NCBI GenBank assembly: GCA_009469685.1
Contig: SSTA01000418.1
Span: forward strand, 1-9,019
Origin: Azonexaceae bacterium
GTDB taxonomy: Bacteria > Pseudomonadota > Gammaproteobacteria > Burkholderiales > Rhodocyclaceae
Length of the DNA stretch: 9,019 nucleotides
Reading direction: 5' to 3'
In this document: in pieces, positions 1-6,426 of the stretch
Numbering within the stretch: position 1 is the stretch's first letter
Layout of the letters: every line of letters begins with the position of its first letter
Notes under the pieces: generated by a model
The model's input: the letters and a program-made list of their open reading frames with translations, nothing else
What the model was told of the DNA's origin: nothing
Databases searched by the model: none
Translations under genes and position numbers: made by a program

Positions 1-735
1 CTGCGGGCCGGTCGTACCGTCCAGCGTCTCCTGGAAGTCGAGATCTATCGCATCATGGCGCTGCTCGCCTTTCCCGTCGCCAAGGGTGTCGGACGATTGC
101 TCAACCGCGCCGAACAGGAACTGGCCGACCTCATCGACCGCATGGGCTCCGCCCGCTCGCCCGAGGACGAAAGAGCCGTCCTAAACGACCTGACCCGGCT
201 CGCCGCCGAGGTCGAGCACTCGGTAGCCAGCACCAATTACCGTTTCGGGGCCGCCGCCGCCTATTACCGGCTGGTCCAGCAGCGGGTCGGCGAACTGAAG
301 GAAAGCCACGTTTCCGGCATGCCCACGATTCGCGGCTTCATGGAACGCCGCCTGGCTCCTGCGCTGAACACCTGTAACGCCATAGCGGGACGCCAGGAAG
401 ATCTCTCCGCCCGTATCGCCCGCACCAGCCAGCTGCTGCGTACCCGGGTGGACATCGAACTGGAGCGCCAGAACCAGGAAGTGCTCTCCCAGATGAACCG
501 CCGAGCCAAATTGCAGTTGCGCCTGCAGGAAACCGTCGAGGGCCTCTCCGTGGTCGTCCTCACCTATTACGGTTCTCAGCTCGTCCAATATCTCGCCAAG
601 GGCACGAAAGATTTGCACCACTGGAACACCGACGTGATCACCGCCGTTTCGATTCCGATCATCGCCGGCCTGGTGGCCTGGGGCACGCATCGCATGCGCA
701 AAAAGCTGGCGGCGGAAGAGGAGGCACCCCACTGA
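1..735 (+). CDS. DUF3422 family membrane-associated protein, C-terminal part (5' truncated)
   Basis: The reading frame is open from base 1 and ends at TGA 733-735, so the window holds the last 244 residues and the true start lies upstream. An ATG at 55 is internal, because the codons before it continue the conserved frame. The visible part is mainly helical and charged: a segment around EIYRIMALLAFPVAK, an NYRFGAAAAYY stretch, and long heptad-like helices rich in R, E, Q and L. It finishes with two hydrophobic segments near the C-terminus (around VEGLSVVVLTYYGSQLV and VITAVSIPIIAGLVAWG) and a basic tail. This matches the DUF3422 family, proteins of roughly 420-430 residues common in proteobacteria and of unknown biochemical function. 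The inferred location is the inner membrane, anchored by the C-terminal helical pair. It converges on the minus-strand signalling gene with an 83 nt gap. Confidence 0.85.
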   Translation: MRAGRTVQRLLEVEIYRIMALLAFPVAKGVGRLLNRAEQELADLIDRMGSARSPEDERAVLNDLTRLAAEVEHSVASTNYRFGAAAAYYRLVQQRVGELKESHVSGMPTIRGFMERRLAPALNTCNAIAGRQEDLSARIARTSQLLRTRVDIELERQNQEVLSQMNRRAKLQLRLQETVEGLSVVVLTYYGSQLVQYLAKGTKDLHHWNTDVITAVSIPIIAGLVAWGTHRMRKKLAAEEEAPH

Positions 736-748
736 CACGCGGGGTGCC
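723..748 (+). terminator. Hairpin overlapping the DUF3422 stop codon; possible bidirectional terminator
   Basis: GGCACCCC at 723-730 pairs perfectly with GGGGTGCC at 741-748 around a 10-nt loop that contains the TGA stop. The hairpin lies between two convergent genes, where a terminator is expected. Neither strand has a T-run after the stem, so intrinsic termination would be weak. It could instead act as a 3'-end stabiliser or help a factor-dependent stop. The rest of the gap, 749-818, shows nothing recognisable. Confidence 0.4.
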
Positions 749-818
749 GGCATTCAGGAACCCGGAGACGCGCTGCGGGCACGGCCAGGTGGCCAGCCTT
801 GAGTTTCTTGAGAGACCA

Positions 819-1682
819 TCACATCAATGCTTCAAATTGCGTCAAAGGCATCGGCCGGTGGAACATGAACCCCTGAAAGGCGCAGCATCCGTGGACCTCA
901 AGAAATCCGCGCTGAGCTTCAGTTTCGACGCCTTCGGCCAGAACCTCCATCGCCAGGGCCTGGCCCATGGTGATGATGGTCCTTGTAATGGTTTCATCGC
1001 TGTGTTTTCCCGGGACGTTGTGGACGAACGAGCGATCGATCTTGAGCTGGCTCAAGGGCAGCCTCGCCAGGTAGGACAGCGATGAATATCCCGTACCGAA
1101 GTCGTCGATCGACAATCCGACACCCAATTTCCTGATGGCGTCCATCTTCTCGATGGTGTCCTCAATGTCCTCCAGCACCGCGCTTTCGGTGAGTTCGAAT
1201 TTCAATCGGGTCGCGTCGGCACCACTCGTCTCCAGGATCCGCGTCACCTGCGGTACGAAATCCGTTTGCCGGAACTGTCGCGAACTGACATTGACCGCGA
1301 GGCGCAAGTCTCGCAGTGCGGGGACCAGCGCCCAGGTCCTCAACTGGCCACACGCCGTTTCGATGACCCAATAGCCGAGGGGAACGATCACGCCGGTGTC
1401 CTCCGCCAGGGGGATGAATTCGTCCGGCGCCACAAGCCCCCGACCTGCATGCTGCCAACGTAACAGGACTTCGGCGCCAATAATCCGGCGTTCAGCGTCG
1501 ACCTGGGGTTGGTAATAGAGAAGGAACTGGTGCAAGTCGAGGGCTCGGCGAAGTTCCTGCTCCAGGGCGCTGCGCCGATCCAAGGCGGCTTGCATTGCCG
1601 GATCGAAGAAACGCATGGTGTTACGACCCTTGCTCTTGGCTTCGTAGAGCGCCAAGTCGGCTTGTTTGAACACCTCTTCCAC
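819..1682 (-). CDS. EAL-domain c-di-GMP phosphodiesterase (downstream part of the split gene)
   Basis: This frame is the continuation of the PAS-GGDEF gene beyond its amber codon. If translated alone, the first usable start is GTG 1682, preceded by a weak GGTGGA at a plausible distance; it would yield 287 residues. Residues 1-25 are the tail of the GGDEF domain (QADLALYEAKSKGRN). The EAL domain spans about 45-287 with its signature as EVLLRW (71-76), Asn131 in NVS, Glu163 in ELTES, the DDFGTGYSS metal loop (193-201), Lys214 in LKIDRSFV, Glu250 in AEGVET and Gln270 in QGFMF. All positions needed for metal binding and hydrolysis of c-di-GMP to pGpG are present. One small departure is GCC in place of the usual GCD just before the QGF motif, which is not a catalytic position. 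Independent expression is inferred, not shown. Confidence 0.65.
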   Translation of the reverse strand: MEEVFKQADLALYEAKSKGRNTMRFFDPAMQAALDRRSALEQELRRALDLHQFLLYYQPQVDAERRIIGAEVLLRWQHAGRGLVAPDEFIPLAEDTGVIVPLGYWVIETACGQLRTWALVPALRDLRLAVNVSSRQFRQTDFVPQVTRILETSGADATRLKFELTESAVLEDIEDTIEKMDAIRKLGVGLSIDDFGTGYSSLSYLARLPLSQLKIDRSFVHNVPGKHSDETITRTIITMGQALAMEVLAEGVETEAQRGFLEVHGCCAFQGFMFHRPMPLTQFEALM

Positions 1683-1778
1683 CGAATTTCCACCACCCAG
1701 GAGCGTGACTCCAATACTCAGACGGCAATGATATTCCGAGCCCTTCAGATTGAACGGCTGTTCGATGACCTGCCGTAG

Positions 1779-4337
1779 CTAGTCGCCAACCTGCTGGGCG
1801 AGGGCGCCGACGATTTCCTTCTCTCCCGCCAGTTCCTCAATCAAGACGACAAACTCGTCACCCCCCAAACGAGCGACGGTATCGAATTCCCGCACCACCG
1901 ACCGCAGTCGATGGGCCACCTCAGCCAGCAGGAGATCGCCGACATCATGGCCGCGGGTATCGTTCAGGATCTTGAAATTATCCAGGTCGAGCAGGTAGAG
2001 GGCGCCAAAATCCCCGCCCCGCGCCTTGGCGGCAATGGCGTGCCCCAGGCGCTCCTGAAGCAGGCGGCGATTGGGCAGGTGGGTCAGGGGATCGTAGTAG
2101 GCCAGGCGGTGAATTTCCGCTTCCGCTTCCTTATTGACGGTGATATCCGAAAAACTCCCGACGTAGTGGGTGACTTCGCCCTTTGGCGTCCGGACGGCCG
2201 TAATGGTCAACAACTCGGCGTAGATCTGGCCGTTCTTGCGCTTGTTCCAGATTTCTCCCTGCCAATACCCCTGGTCCCGTACCGAAGACCACAATTTTTC
2301 GAAGAAACGGCGATCCTGCTTGCCCGAATTCAGCAGGGCGGGGGTCTTGTCGATGGCCTCCTCGGGCGTATAACCGGTCAAGCGGGTAAATGCCGGATTG
2401 ACCCGCAGAATCACCCCTTGCGGATCGGTGATGAGCATGCCGTTCTGGGATTCGAAGGCAACCGAGGCAATACGCATCTCGTCTTCGATGTGCTTCCGCG
2501 CGGTTATGTCGCGCAGGGCGGTAATGCGGATCAGGCGCCCGGCATAATCGAGCATCTGGCTTCGGGCCTCGACCTGGACCAAGTGCCCATCCTTGTGCAA
2601 GACAGCAAACTGGATGATGCCTTCCCCACCCCGAAAAGCCTGCTCAAGCACTCGTTCCCGATCGGGCTGATGAATCAGCCGTTCGACCGGCAGCTGTTGC
2701 ATTTCTTCGCGCGTGTAACCGAGCAGCTCGAAGAGCTGGTCGTTGCCATCGACGAACCGCCCCGCCTCGCTGATCGAGATTCCCTCGAAGGTTGCAGCAG
2801 CGAGCATGCGAAATCGGGCTTCGCGGTCGGCGATTACCTGGGCGGCGCGTTTTCGTTCGGTGATATCAACAACGGACCACAAGGATTCGCCGTTTTCTCG
2901 ATCGAGCTGCGCGCCGCTCACGTCAACCCAGATGGCTGCCCCGTCCTCGCGAACGAGTTCAAACTGGGTCCGAAAGATTCCGCCAGCCTCGATCACCGGA
3001 TAGGCGGCGGCCCCCAGCTCCCGGTAGGCGTTCTCGCTCGGATAGGTCTGCCGCGTCGGAACCCCGTTCAACTGCCCCGATCCGTAACCCAGAAGTTTCT
3101 CGAAGGCAGGATTGGCCCATACGATGGTGCGATTCTTGACGGTGACGATTCCGACTAGCTCATTGTCGAGAATAGCTCTCTGTTCTGCCAGATGGCGTTC
3201 CAATCGTCGCTGAACGCGCTTGCGCTCGGTAATGTCGGTGGCAATGCCGCAGATCGCGTAGGTCTCTCCGCCAGGATTCCTCAAAGGGAATTTGAGCACC
3301 AGGTAAGTGTGCAGCCCGTCGTCCTGCGGAACAACCTCCTCAAACTCCAAGGCTTTCCCCGCCCTGAACACGTCCTGGTCGGCAGCACGCACCGCGTCGG
3401 CGACGTCTGGGGGAAAGAGATCGTAGTCCGTGCGGCCGAGCAAAGCCTCATTACTGACATGGAACAGGTCGGTGAAGCGCTTGTTGATCCGCAAATAGCG
3501 ACCGTCCAATCCTTTGACGAAGACCACGGCCGACGTGTTGTCGATGATCGAGCGCAGGAGGTACTCGCTCTGCTGCAACTCCCTTTCTGCCGCCTTGAGT
3601 TCGTCGATATTGGTGGCGATTCCGAGGACGTGATCACAGTGCGCCGAATCCAGGAACAAGGGCGTCTTCACCGTGCTGTACCAGTGCACCGATCCGTCGG
3701 AATAGGTCACCGGTTCAGCGACAATCAACTTGCTTTGGCGCGAATCCATGACCTCACGGTCATCGCGAAGAAAGGCCTCTATTTCTTCCGGATTGCTGTG
3801 CAGCGAAGCATTGAGGCGACCCTCGACCTCTTCGACGGCGAGGTTGTAGGCCTTGGCCAAGCCCCGATTGGCGAGCAGGAAACGCCCTTCACGGTCCTTT
3901 ACGAAGATCATGGCGGAACTGGTATCGATGACGTGGCGCAGGAATCGCCAGTCGCGGCCGAACCCGCCAGGGACCTCCGATGGATTCGCAGCCAGGGCCA
4001 AAACGAGCTGCGCGTCGGACTCCCAGCCTCCGATCAAAGTCAGTTCGGCGACGCAATTGCCGGCTTGCGCGCAGGCGAGGCTCACCGTCGTTCCAATGGG
4101 GTATTGCCCCGCACGGCTCAGGGCAAGCCGTAAAGCGGCCTGATCTGCCGCAGCAACCAGATTCGGAAATGCGTACCCGGAATGGAGCTGCCCCGAGGTT
4201 TCGCCCAGCCATTCGGCTGCTGCAGGATTGAATTCGATAACCCGTTGACCTCTCAACAGGATGGCCGCCACCGACCAATCGGAGATCAGTGCTCGTAGCG
4301 TCTGCTCTATGGTTGTCGACACGTCATCCCGGTCCAT
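1779..4337 (-). CDS. Six-PAS sensor with truncated GGDEF domain (upstream part of the split gene)
   Basis: The 852-residue product runs from ATG 4337 to the amber codon. A TTG at 4367 would add 10 residues, but it has no ribosome-binding site. The ATG has a weak GCGGGGC upstream. Domains, numbered from the ATG: a divergent PAS at about 20-120; PAS at about 132-252 (SAMIFVKDREGRFLLAN), 260-375 (SAVVFVKGLDGRYLRIN), 388-495, 508-615 and 625-735. Several end in the usual DIT(E/A)RK linker to the next domain. The GGDEF domain starts at about 745 (YYDPLTHLPNRRLL). It has the metal/GTP segment DLDNFKILND, an RxxD inhibitory-site motif at 816-819 and GGDEF itself at 825-829. The chain stops 23 residues after that motif, so the last third of the domain is lost and cyclase activity is doubtful. 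PAS ligands cannot be read from the sequence. Confidence 0.8.
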   Translation of the reverse strand: MDRDDVSTTIEQTLRALISDWSVAAILLRGQRVIEFNPAAAEWLGETSGQLHSGYAFPNLVAAADQAALRLALSRAGQYPIGTTVSLACAQAGNCVAELTLIGGWESDAQLVLALAANPSEVPGGFGRDWRFLRHVIDTSSAMIFVKDREGRFLLANRGLAKAYNLAVEEVEGRLNASLHSNPEEIEAFLRDDREVMDSRQSKLIVAEPVTYSDGSVHWYSTVKTPLFLDSAHCDHVLGIATNIDELKAAERELQQSEYLLRSIIDNTSAVVFVKGLDGRYLRINKRFTDLFHVSNEALLGRTDYDLFPPDVADAVRAADQDVFRAGKALEFEEVVPQDDGLHTYLVLKFPLRNPGGETYAICGIATDITERKRVQRRLERHLAEQRAILDNELVGIVTVKNRTIVWANPAFEKLLGYGSGQLNGVPTRQTYPSENAYRELGAAAYPVIEAGGIFRTQFELVREDGAAIWVDVSGAQLDRENGESLWSVVDITERKRAAQVIADREARFRMLAAATFEGISISEAGRFVDGNDQLFELLGYTREEMQQLPVERLIHQPDRERVLEQAFRGGEGIIQFAVLHKDGHLVQVEARSQMLDYAGRLIRITALRDITARKHIEDEMRIASVAFESQNGMLITDPQGVILRVNPAFTRLTGYTPEEAIDKTPALLNSGKQDRRFFEKLWSSVRDQGYWQGEIWNKRKNGQIYAELLTITAVRTPKGEVTHYVGSFSDITVNKEAEAEIHRLAYYDPLTHLPNRRLLQERLGHAIAAKARGGDFGALYLLDLDNFKILNDTRGHDVGDLLLAEVAHRLRSVVREFDTVARLGGDEFVVLIEELAGEKEIVGALAQQVGD

Positions 4338-4576
4338 TGTTTTGCGTTGCCCCGCGAAGATTCTCAATTCGAACGCGACAAGCGTGTGCCTTCGGGCTCC
4401 GATGTATCTCTAGACCTACGACACTCTGGTCCGTCGGCAGTTCGGCGAATCCCCTGTGTTCGGTAAAGCACTACTGAACAAGTTCTGCGCAGTCTGAACC
4501 CTTGGATTGCCTTTCAAGAGCCAGATGCGCTTCGGAACCGCAGGCTCCATCGATCCCGGACGAGCCGATCGCCCCT

Positions 4577-4582
4577 TATAAT
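4577..4582 (+). promoter_or_regulatory. Perfect TATAAT -10 box of the purC promoter
   Basis: TATAAT lies 26 nt before the purC GTG, placing a transcription start near 4589 and a leader of about 20 nt. No good -35 match sits 16-18 nt upstream (the sequence there is around TCCCGG), so the promoter may need an activator or be moderate. The box lies at the centre of a 7-bp inverted repeat, TCCCGGA 4554-4560 and TCCGGGA 4594-4600. The remainder of the divergent region, 4338-4576, shows no convincing promoter for the minus-strand gene, and no riboswitch or small RNA gene that I can recognise. Confidence 0.6.
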
Positions 4583-4608
4583 TCGTCCTTTGCTCCGGGA
4601 AAGCCGCT

Positions 4609-5541
4609 GTGACCGCTCCCCTTTTCAATTCGTCCATCGCCAGCCTGCCGCTCCTCTCCCGAGGCAAGGTACGCGACATCTACGCCGTCGATGCCGATCG
4701 GCTCCTCATCGTCACCACCGACCGCCTTTCGGCCTTCGACGTCATCCTACCGGACCCCATTCCGATGAAGGGCGCGGTACTGACCGCCGTCGCCGACTTC
4801 TGGTTCGCCAAGCTGGGGCATATTGTGCCCAACCAGCTCACCGGAGTTGATCCGGAGAGTGTCGTGGCGCCCGACGAGCGCGACCAGGTCCGCGGCCGAG
4901 CGGTCGTGGTCAAACGCCTAAAGCCCCTGCCCATCGAGGCGGTCGTCCGCGGCTACGTCATCGGCTCTGGCTGGAAGGACTACCAGGCCACCGGCGCCAT
5001 CTGCGGCATTGCCCTGCCAGCGGGCCTCAAAATGGCCGCCAAGCTGCCCAGTCCCATCTTCACACCGGCCACCAAAGCCGACGTCGGCGACCACGACGAA
5101 AATATCTCTTTCGCCAAGGCCCAGTCCAATTGCGCTGCCACCCTGGCGGCGCAGTTGGCCGGTTCCGGAAAGAACGGCGCCGAGCTTTGTGCCCAGGCTC
5201 GCACCGCGGCACTGGCCTTATACGAAGCTGCCGCCAGCTACGCTCGCGGCCGCGGCATCCTCATCGCCGACACCAAGTTTGAATTCGGGATCGATTCTGC
5301 CGGCACTCTGCATCTCATCGACGAGGCCCTGACCCCGGACTCCTCCCGCTTCTGGCCGGCCGACCAGTATCGCGAGGGCAGCAATCCCCCCTCCTTCGAT
5401 AAGCAGTTCGTTCGCGACTATCTTGAAACCCTGGACTGGAACAAGAAGGCTCCGGGCCCTCGCCTGCCGGGCGAAGTCATCGCCAAGACCGCTGCGAAAT
5501 ATCTCGAGGCCTGCGAACGCCTCACAGGAAAGACACTGTAA
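4609..5541 (+). CDS. purC: Phosphoribosylaminoimidazole-succinocarboxamide synthase (SAICAR synthase)
   Basis: This cytosolic enzyme of de novo purine synthesis joins CAIR and aspartate using ATP to give SAICAR (EC 6.3.2.6). The 310-residue product is the longer, ADE1-like form rather than the roughly 240-residue E. coli form. Family signatures seen are RGKVRDIY (18-25), TDRLSAFDV (37-45), [22 protein letters not shown] followed by VGDHDENIS (from 151), DTKFEFG (221-227) and [15 protein letters not shown] (236-250). The start is GTG 4609; the N-terminus [10 protein letters not shown] followed by LPLLSRGK fits relatives, and GGGAAA sits 6 nt upstream. A perfect -10 box precedes it. It is divergent from the PAS-GGDEF gene and is followed 61 nt later by the DUF2189 gene, which is not functionally linked in any obvious way. 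No other purine genes lie in the window. Confidence 0.96.
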   Translation: MTAPLFNSSIASLPLLSRGKVRDIYAVDADRLLIVTTDRLSAFDVILPDPIPMKGAVLTAVADFWFAKLGHIVPNQLTGVDPESVVAPDERDQVRGRAVVVKRLKPLPIEAVVRGYVIGSGWKDYQATGAICGIALPAGLKMAAKLPSPIFTPATKADVGDHDENISFAKAQSNCAATLAAQLAGSGKNGAELCAQARTAALALYEAAASYARGRGILIADTKFEFGIDSAGTLHLIDEALTPDSSRFWPADQYREGSNPPSFDKQFVRDYLETLDWNKKAPGPRLPGEVIAKTAAKYLEACERLTGKTL

Positions 5542-5602
5542 TATCTCCTGAGAACCCGGCGCGAGGCGCTTGGTCAAACGGTCATCTTCGGTAGGAGTCA
5601 GC

Positions 5603-6370
5603 ATGGAGCACGGAGTCCTCGATTCGCCCCTTCACCTGCCCGGCGTACGGCGCGTCGGCCGCGACCGCCCCGCGGTCTGGCTCTATCTCGGTTGGCAGGA
5701 CCTCAAGGCGAACCCCCTTCCTAGCCTGGCCTATGGGCTGCTCTTCGGACTTTGCGGCGATGCGATCCTGCTCGCGACCATCACCCACCCCCACTTTTTC
5801 ACCGTCGCCATCTCCGGCTTCGTCCTGGTCGCTCCGATTCTCGCTGCCGGGCTGTACGAGCTTTCGCGGCAGCGAGCGATGGGCAAGCATCCCGGCTTCC
5901 TCGACTCTCTTCCTCGCCTGTGGGAAAGGGCCGAGCCCCTGGCAGTTTTCGCCCTGGTCGTCGGACTTCTCGCTTTCTTCTGGGAACGCATTTCCGCGGT
6001 CATGTTTGCGGTTCTCGGCGGCACTTCGGGAATCGACACCACCCATTTCATCGCCCAGATCGTCCTCTCCGGCCAGTATCGCGGCTTCGTCGCAGCCTGG
6101 TTCATCATCGGCGCCATCGTCGCGCTCCTCGCGTTTGCGGTAAGCGTCGTCTCGGTGCCTCTGATGATAGACCGCGAGGTCAGTCCATTCACGGCCGTTG
6201 CCACCAGCCTGCGTGCCTTCTCGCTCAACCTCGAGACTTTGGTCTTGTGGGCCGCGATCATCGTCGCCCTTACCGTCCTCGGGTTTGCCACCCTGCTCTT
6301 TGGGCTGGTCTTGTTCATGCCCTTGCTCGGCCACGCGTCCTGGCACGCCTACCGCGAGTTGGTAGCCTAA
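5603..6370 (+). CDS. DUF2189 family multi-pass inner-membrane protein
   Basis: The protein has 255 residues. ATG 5603 is chosen because TAGGAG lies 5 nt before it; the in-frame TTG at 5570 has no such site and would add 11 unsupported residues. The N-terminal part (1-37) is cytosolic-looking and contains the family-like YLGWQDLKANPLPSLAYG. Hydrophobic segments follow at about 38-60, 64-86, 112-136, 161-188 and 211-243, the last long enough to be one or two helices. Between the second and third lies GLYELSRQRAMGKHPGF, characteristic of DUF2189 integral membrane proteins, whose function is unknown. Its regulation is not evident. It may share the purC transcript, since no strong terminator separates them, and it ends in a clear terminator. 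I assign no function beyond membrane location. Confidence 0.85.
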   Translation: MEHGVLDSPLHLPGVRRVGRDRPAVWLYLGWQDLKANPLPSLAYGLLFGLCGDAILLATITHPHFFTVAISGFVLVAPILAAGLYELSRQRAMGKHPGFLDSLPRLWERAEPLAVFALVVGLLAFFWERISAVMFAVLGGTSGIDTTHFIAQIVLSGQYRGFVAAWFIIGAIVALLAFAVSVVSVPLMIDREVSPFTAVATSLRAFSLNLETLVLWAAIIVALTVLGFATLLFGLVLFMPLLGHASWHAYRELVA

Positions 6371-6386
6371 GCGTCCGGATTCCCAC

Positions 6387-6408
6387 GGGCGGCTCAAGCC
6401 GCCCTTTT
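6387..6408 (+). terminator. Rho-independent terminator after the DUF2189 gene
   Basis: GGGCGGC (6387-6393) pairs perfectly with GCCGCCC (6398-6404) around a TCAA tetraloop, and TTTT follows directly (6405-6408). It begins 16 nt after the DUF2189 stop codon and ends 18 nt before the prlC start, so it should separate the two transcripts. The T-run is short, so some readthrough is plausible. Confidence 0.8.
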
Positions 6409-6426
6409 CATTGCACCATTTCCACC

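Larger units (their letters stand above)
819..4337 (-). pseudogene. PAS(x6)-GGDEF-EAL cyclic-di-GMP signalling gene interrupted by an in-frame amber codon
   Basis: Taken as one locus, the frame from ATG 4337 to TGA 819-821 encodes a complete sensor-GGDEF-EAL protein of about 1,172 codons, except for a single TAG (CTA on the plus strand at 1779-1781). Reading past it gives LRQVIEQPF and, a little further on, SIGVTLLGGG and then QADLALYEAKSKGRN. This is exactly the expected second half of a GGDEF domain, with no frameshift. Such proteins use PAS domains to tune diguanylate cyclase (GGDEF) and phosphodiesterase (EAL) activity. The conserved position is usually Lys, Gln or similar, and AAG or CAG is one base from TAG. 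There is no other visible decay, so the stop is recent, suppressed, or a sequencing error. No upstream membrane segment is seen, so the protein is probably cytosolic. The two separately translatable parts are given as their own entries. Confidence 0.7.

Noticed and set aside
783..800. GGCCAGGTGGCC palindrome near the 3' ends of the convergent genes
   Set aside because: The loop would be only 2 nt, with no T-run, so it is unlikely to form a functional hairpin.
1911..3158. Long plus-strand open frame (415 codons) opposite the PAS domains
   Set aside because: It is antisense to a clearly homologous multi-PAS protein, its translation shows no known motif, and long antisense frames are expected in GC-rich DNA.
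3192..4133. Second long plus-strand open frame (313 codons) opposite the N-terminal PAS domains
   Set aside because: Same reason: it mirrors the coding frame of the PAS gene and has no recognisable domain.
4416..4679. Small minus-strand open frame in the divergent intergenic region
   Set aside because: It runs over the purC start and promoter, lacks a ribosome-binding site, and its translation resembles nothing known.
5551..5575. Short GCGC-GAG-GCGC hairpin between purC and the DUF2189 gene
   Set aside because: Four base pairs with a 3-nt loop and no T-run is too weak to call a terminator.
5752..6426. Upstream open extension of the prlC frame across the DUF2189 gene
   Set aside because: The extension is Arg/Pro/His-rich low-complexity translation of the DUF2189 gene in another frame. 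Family homology begins at ATG 6427.
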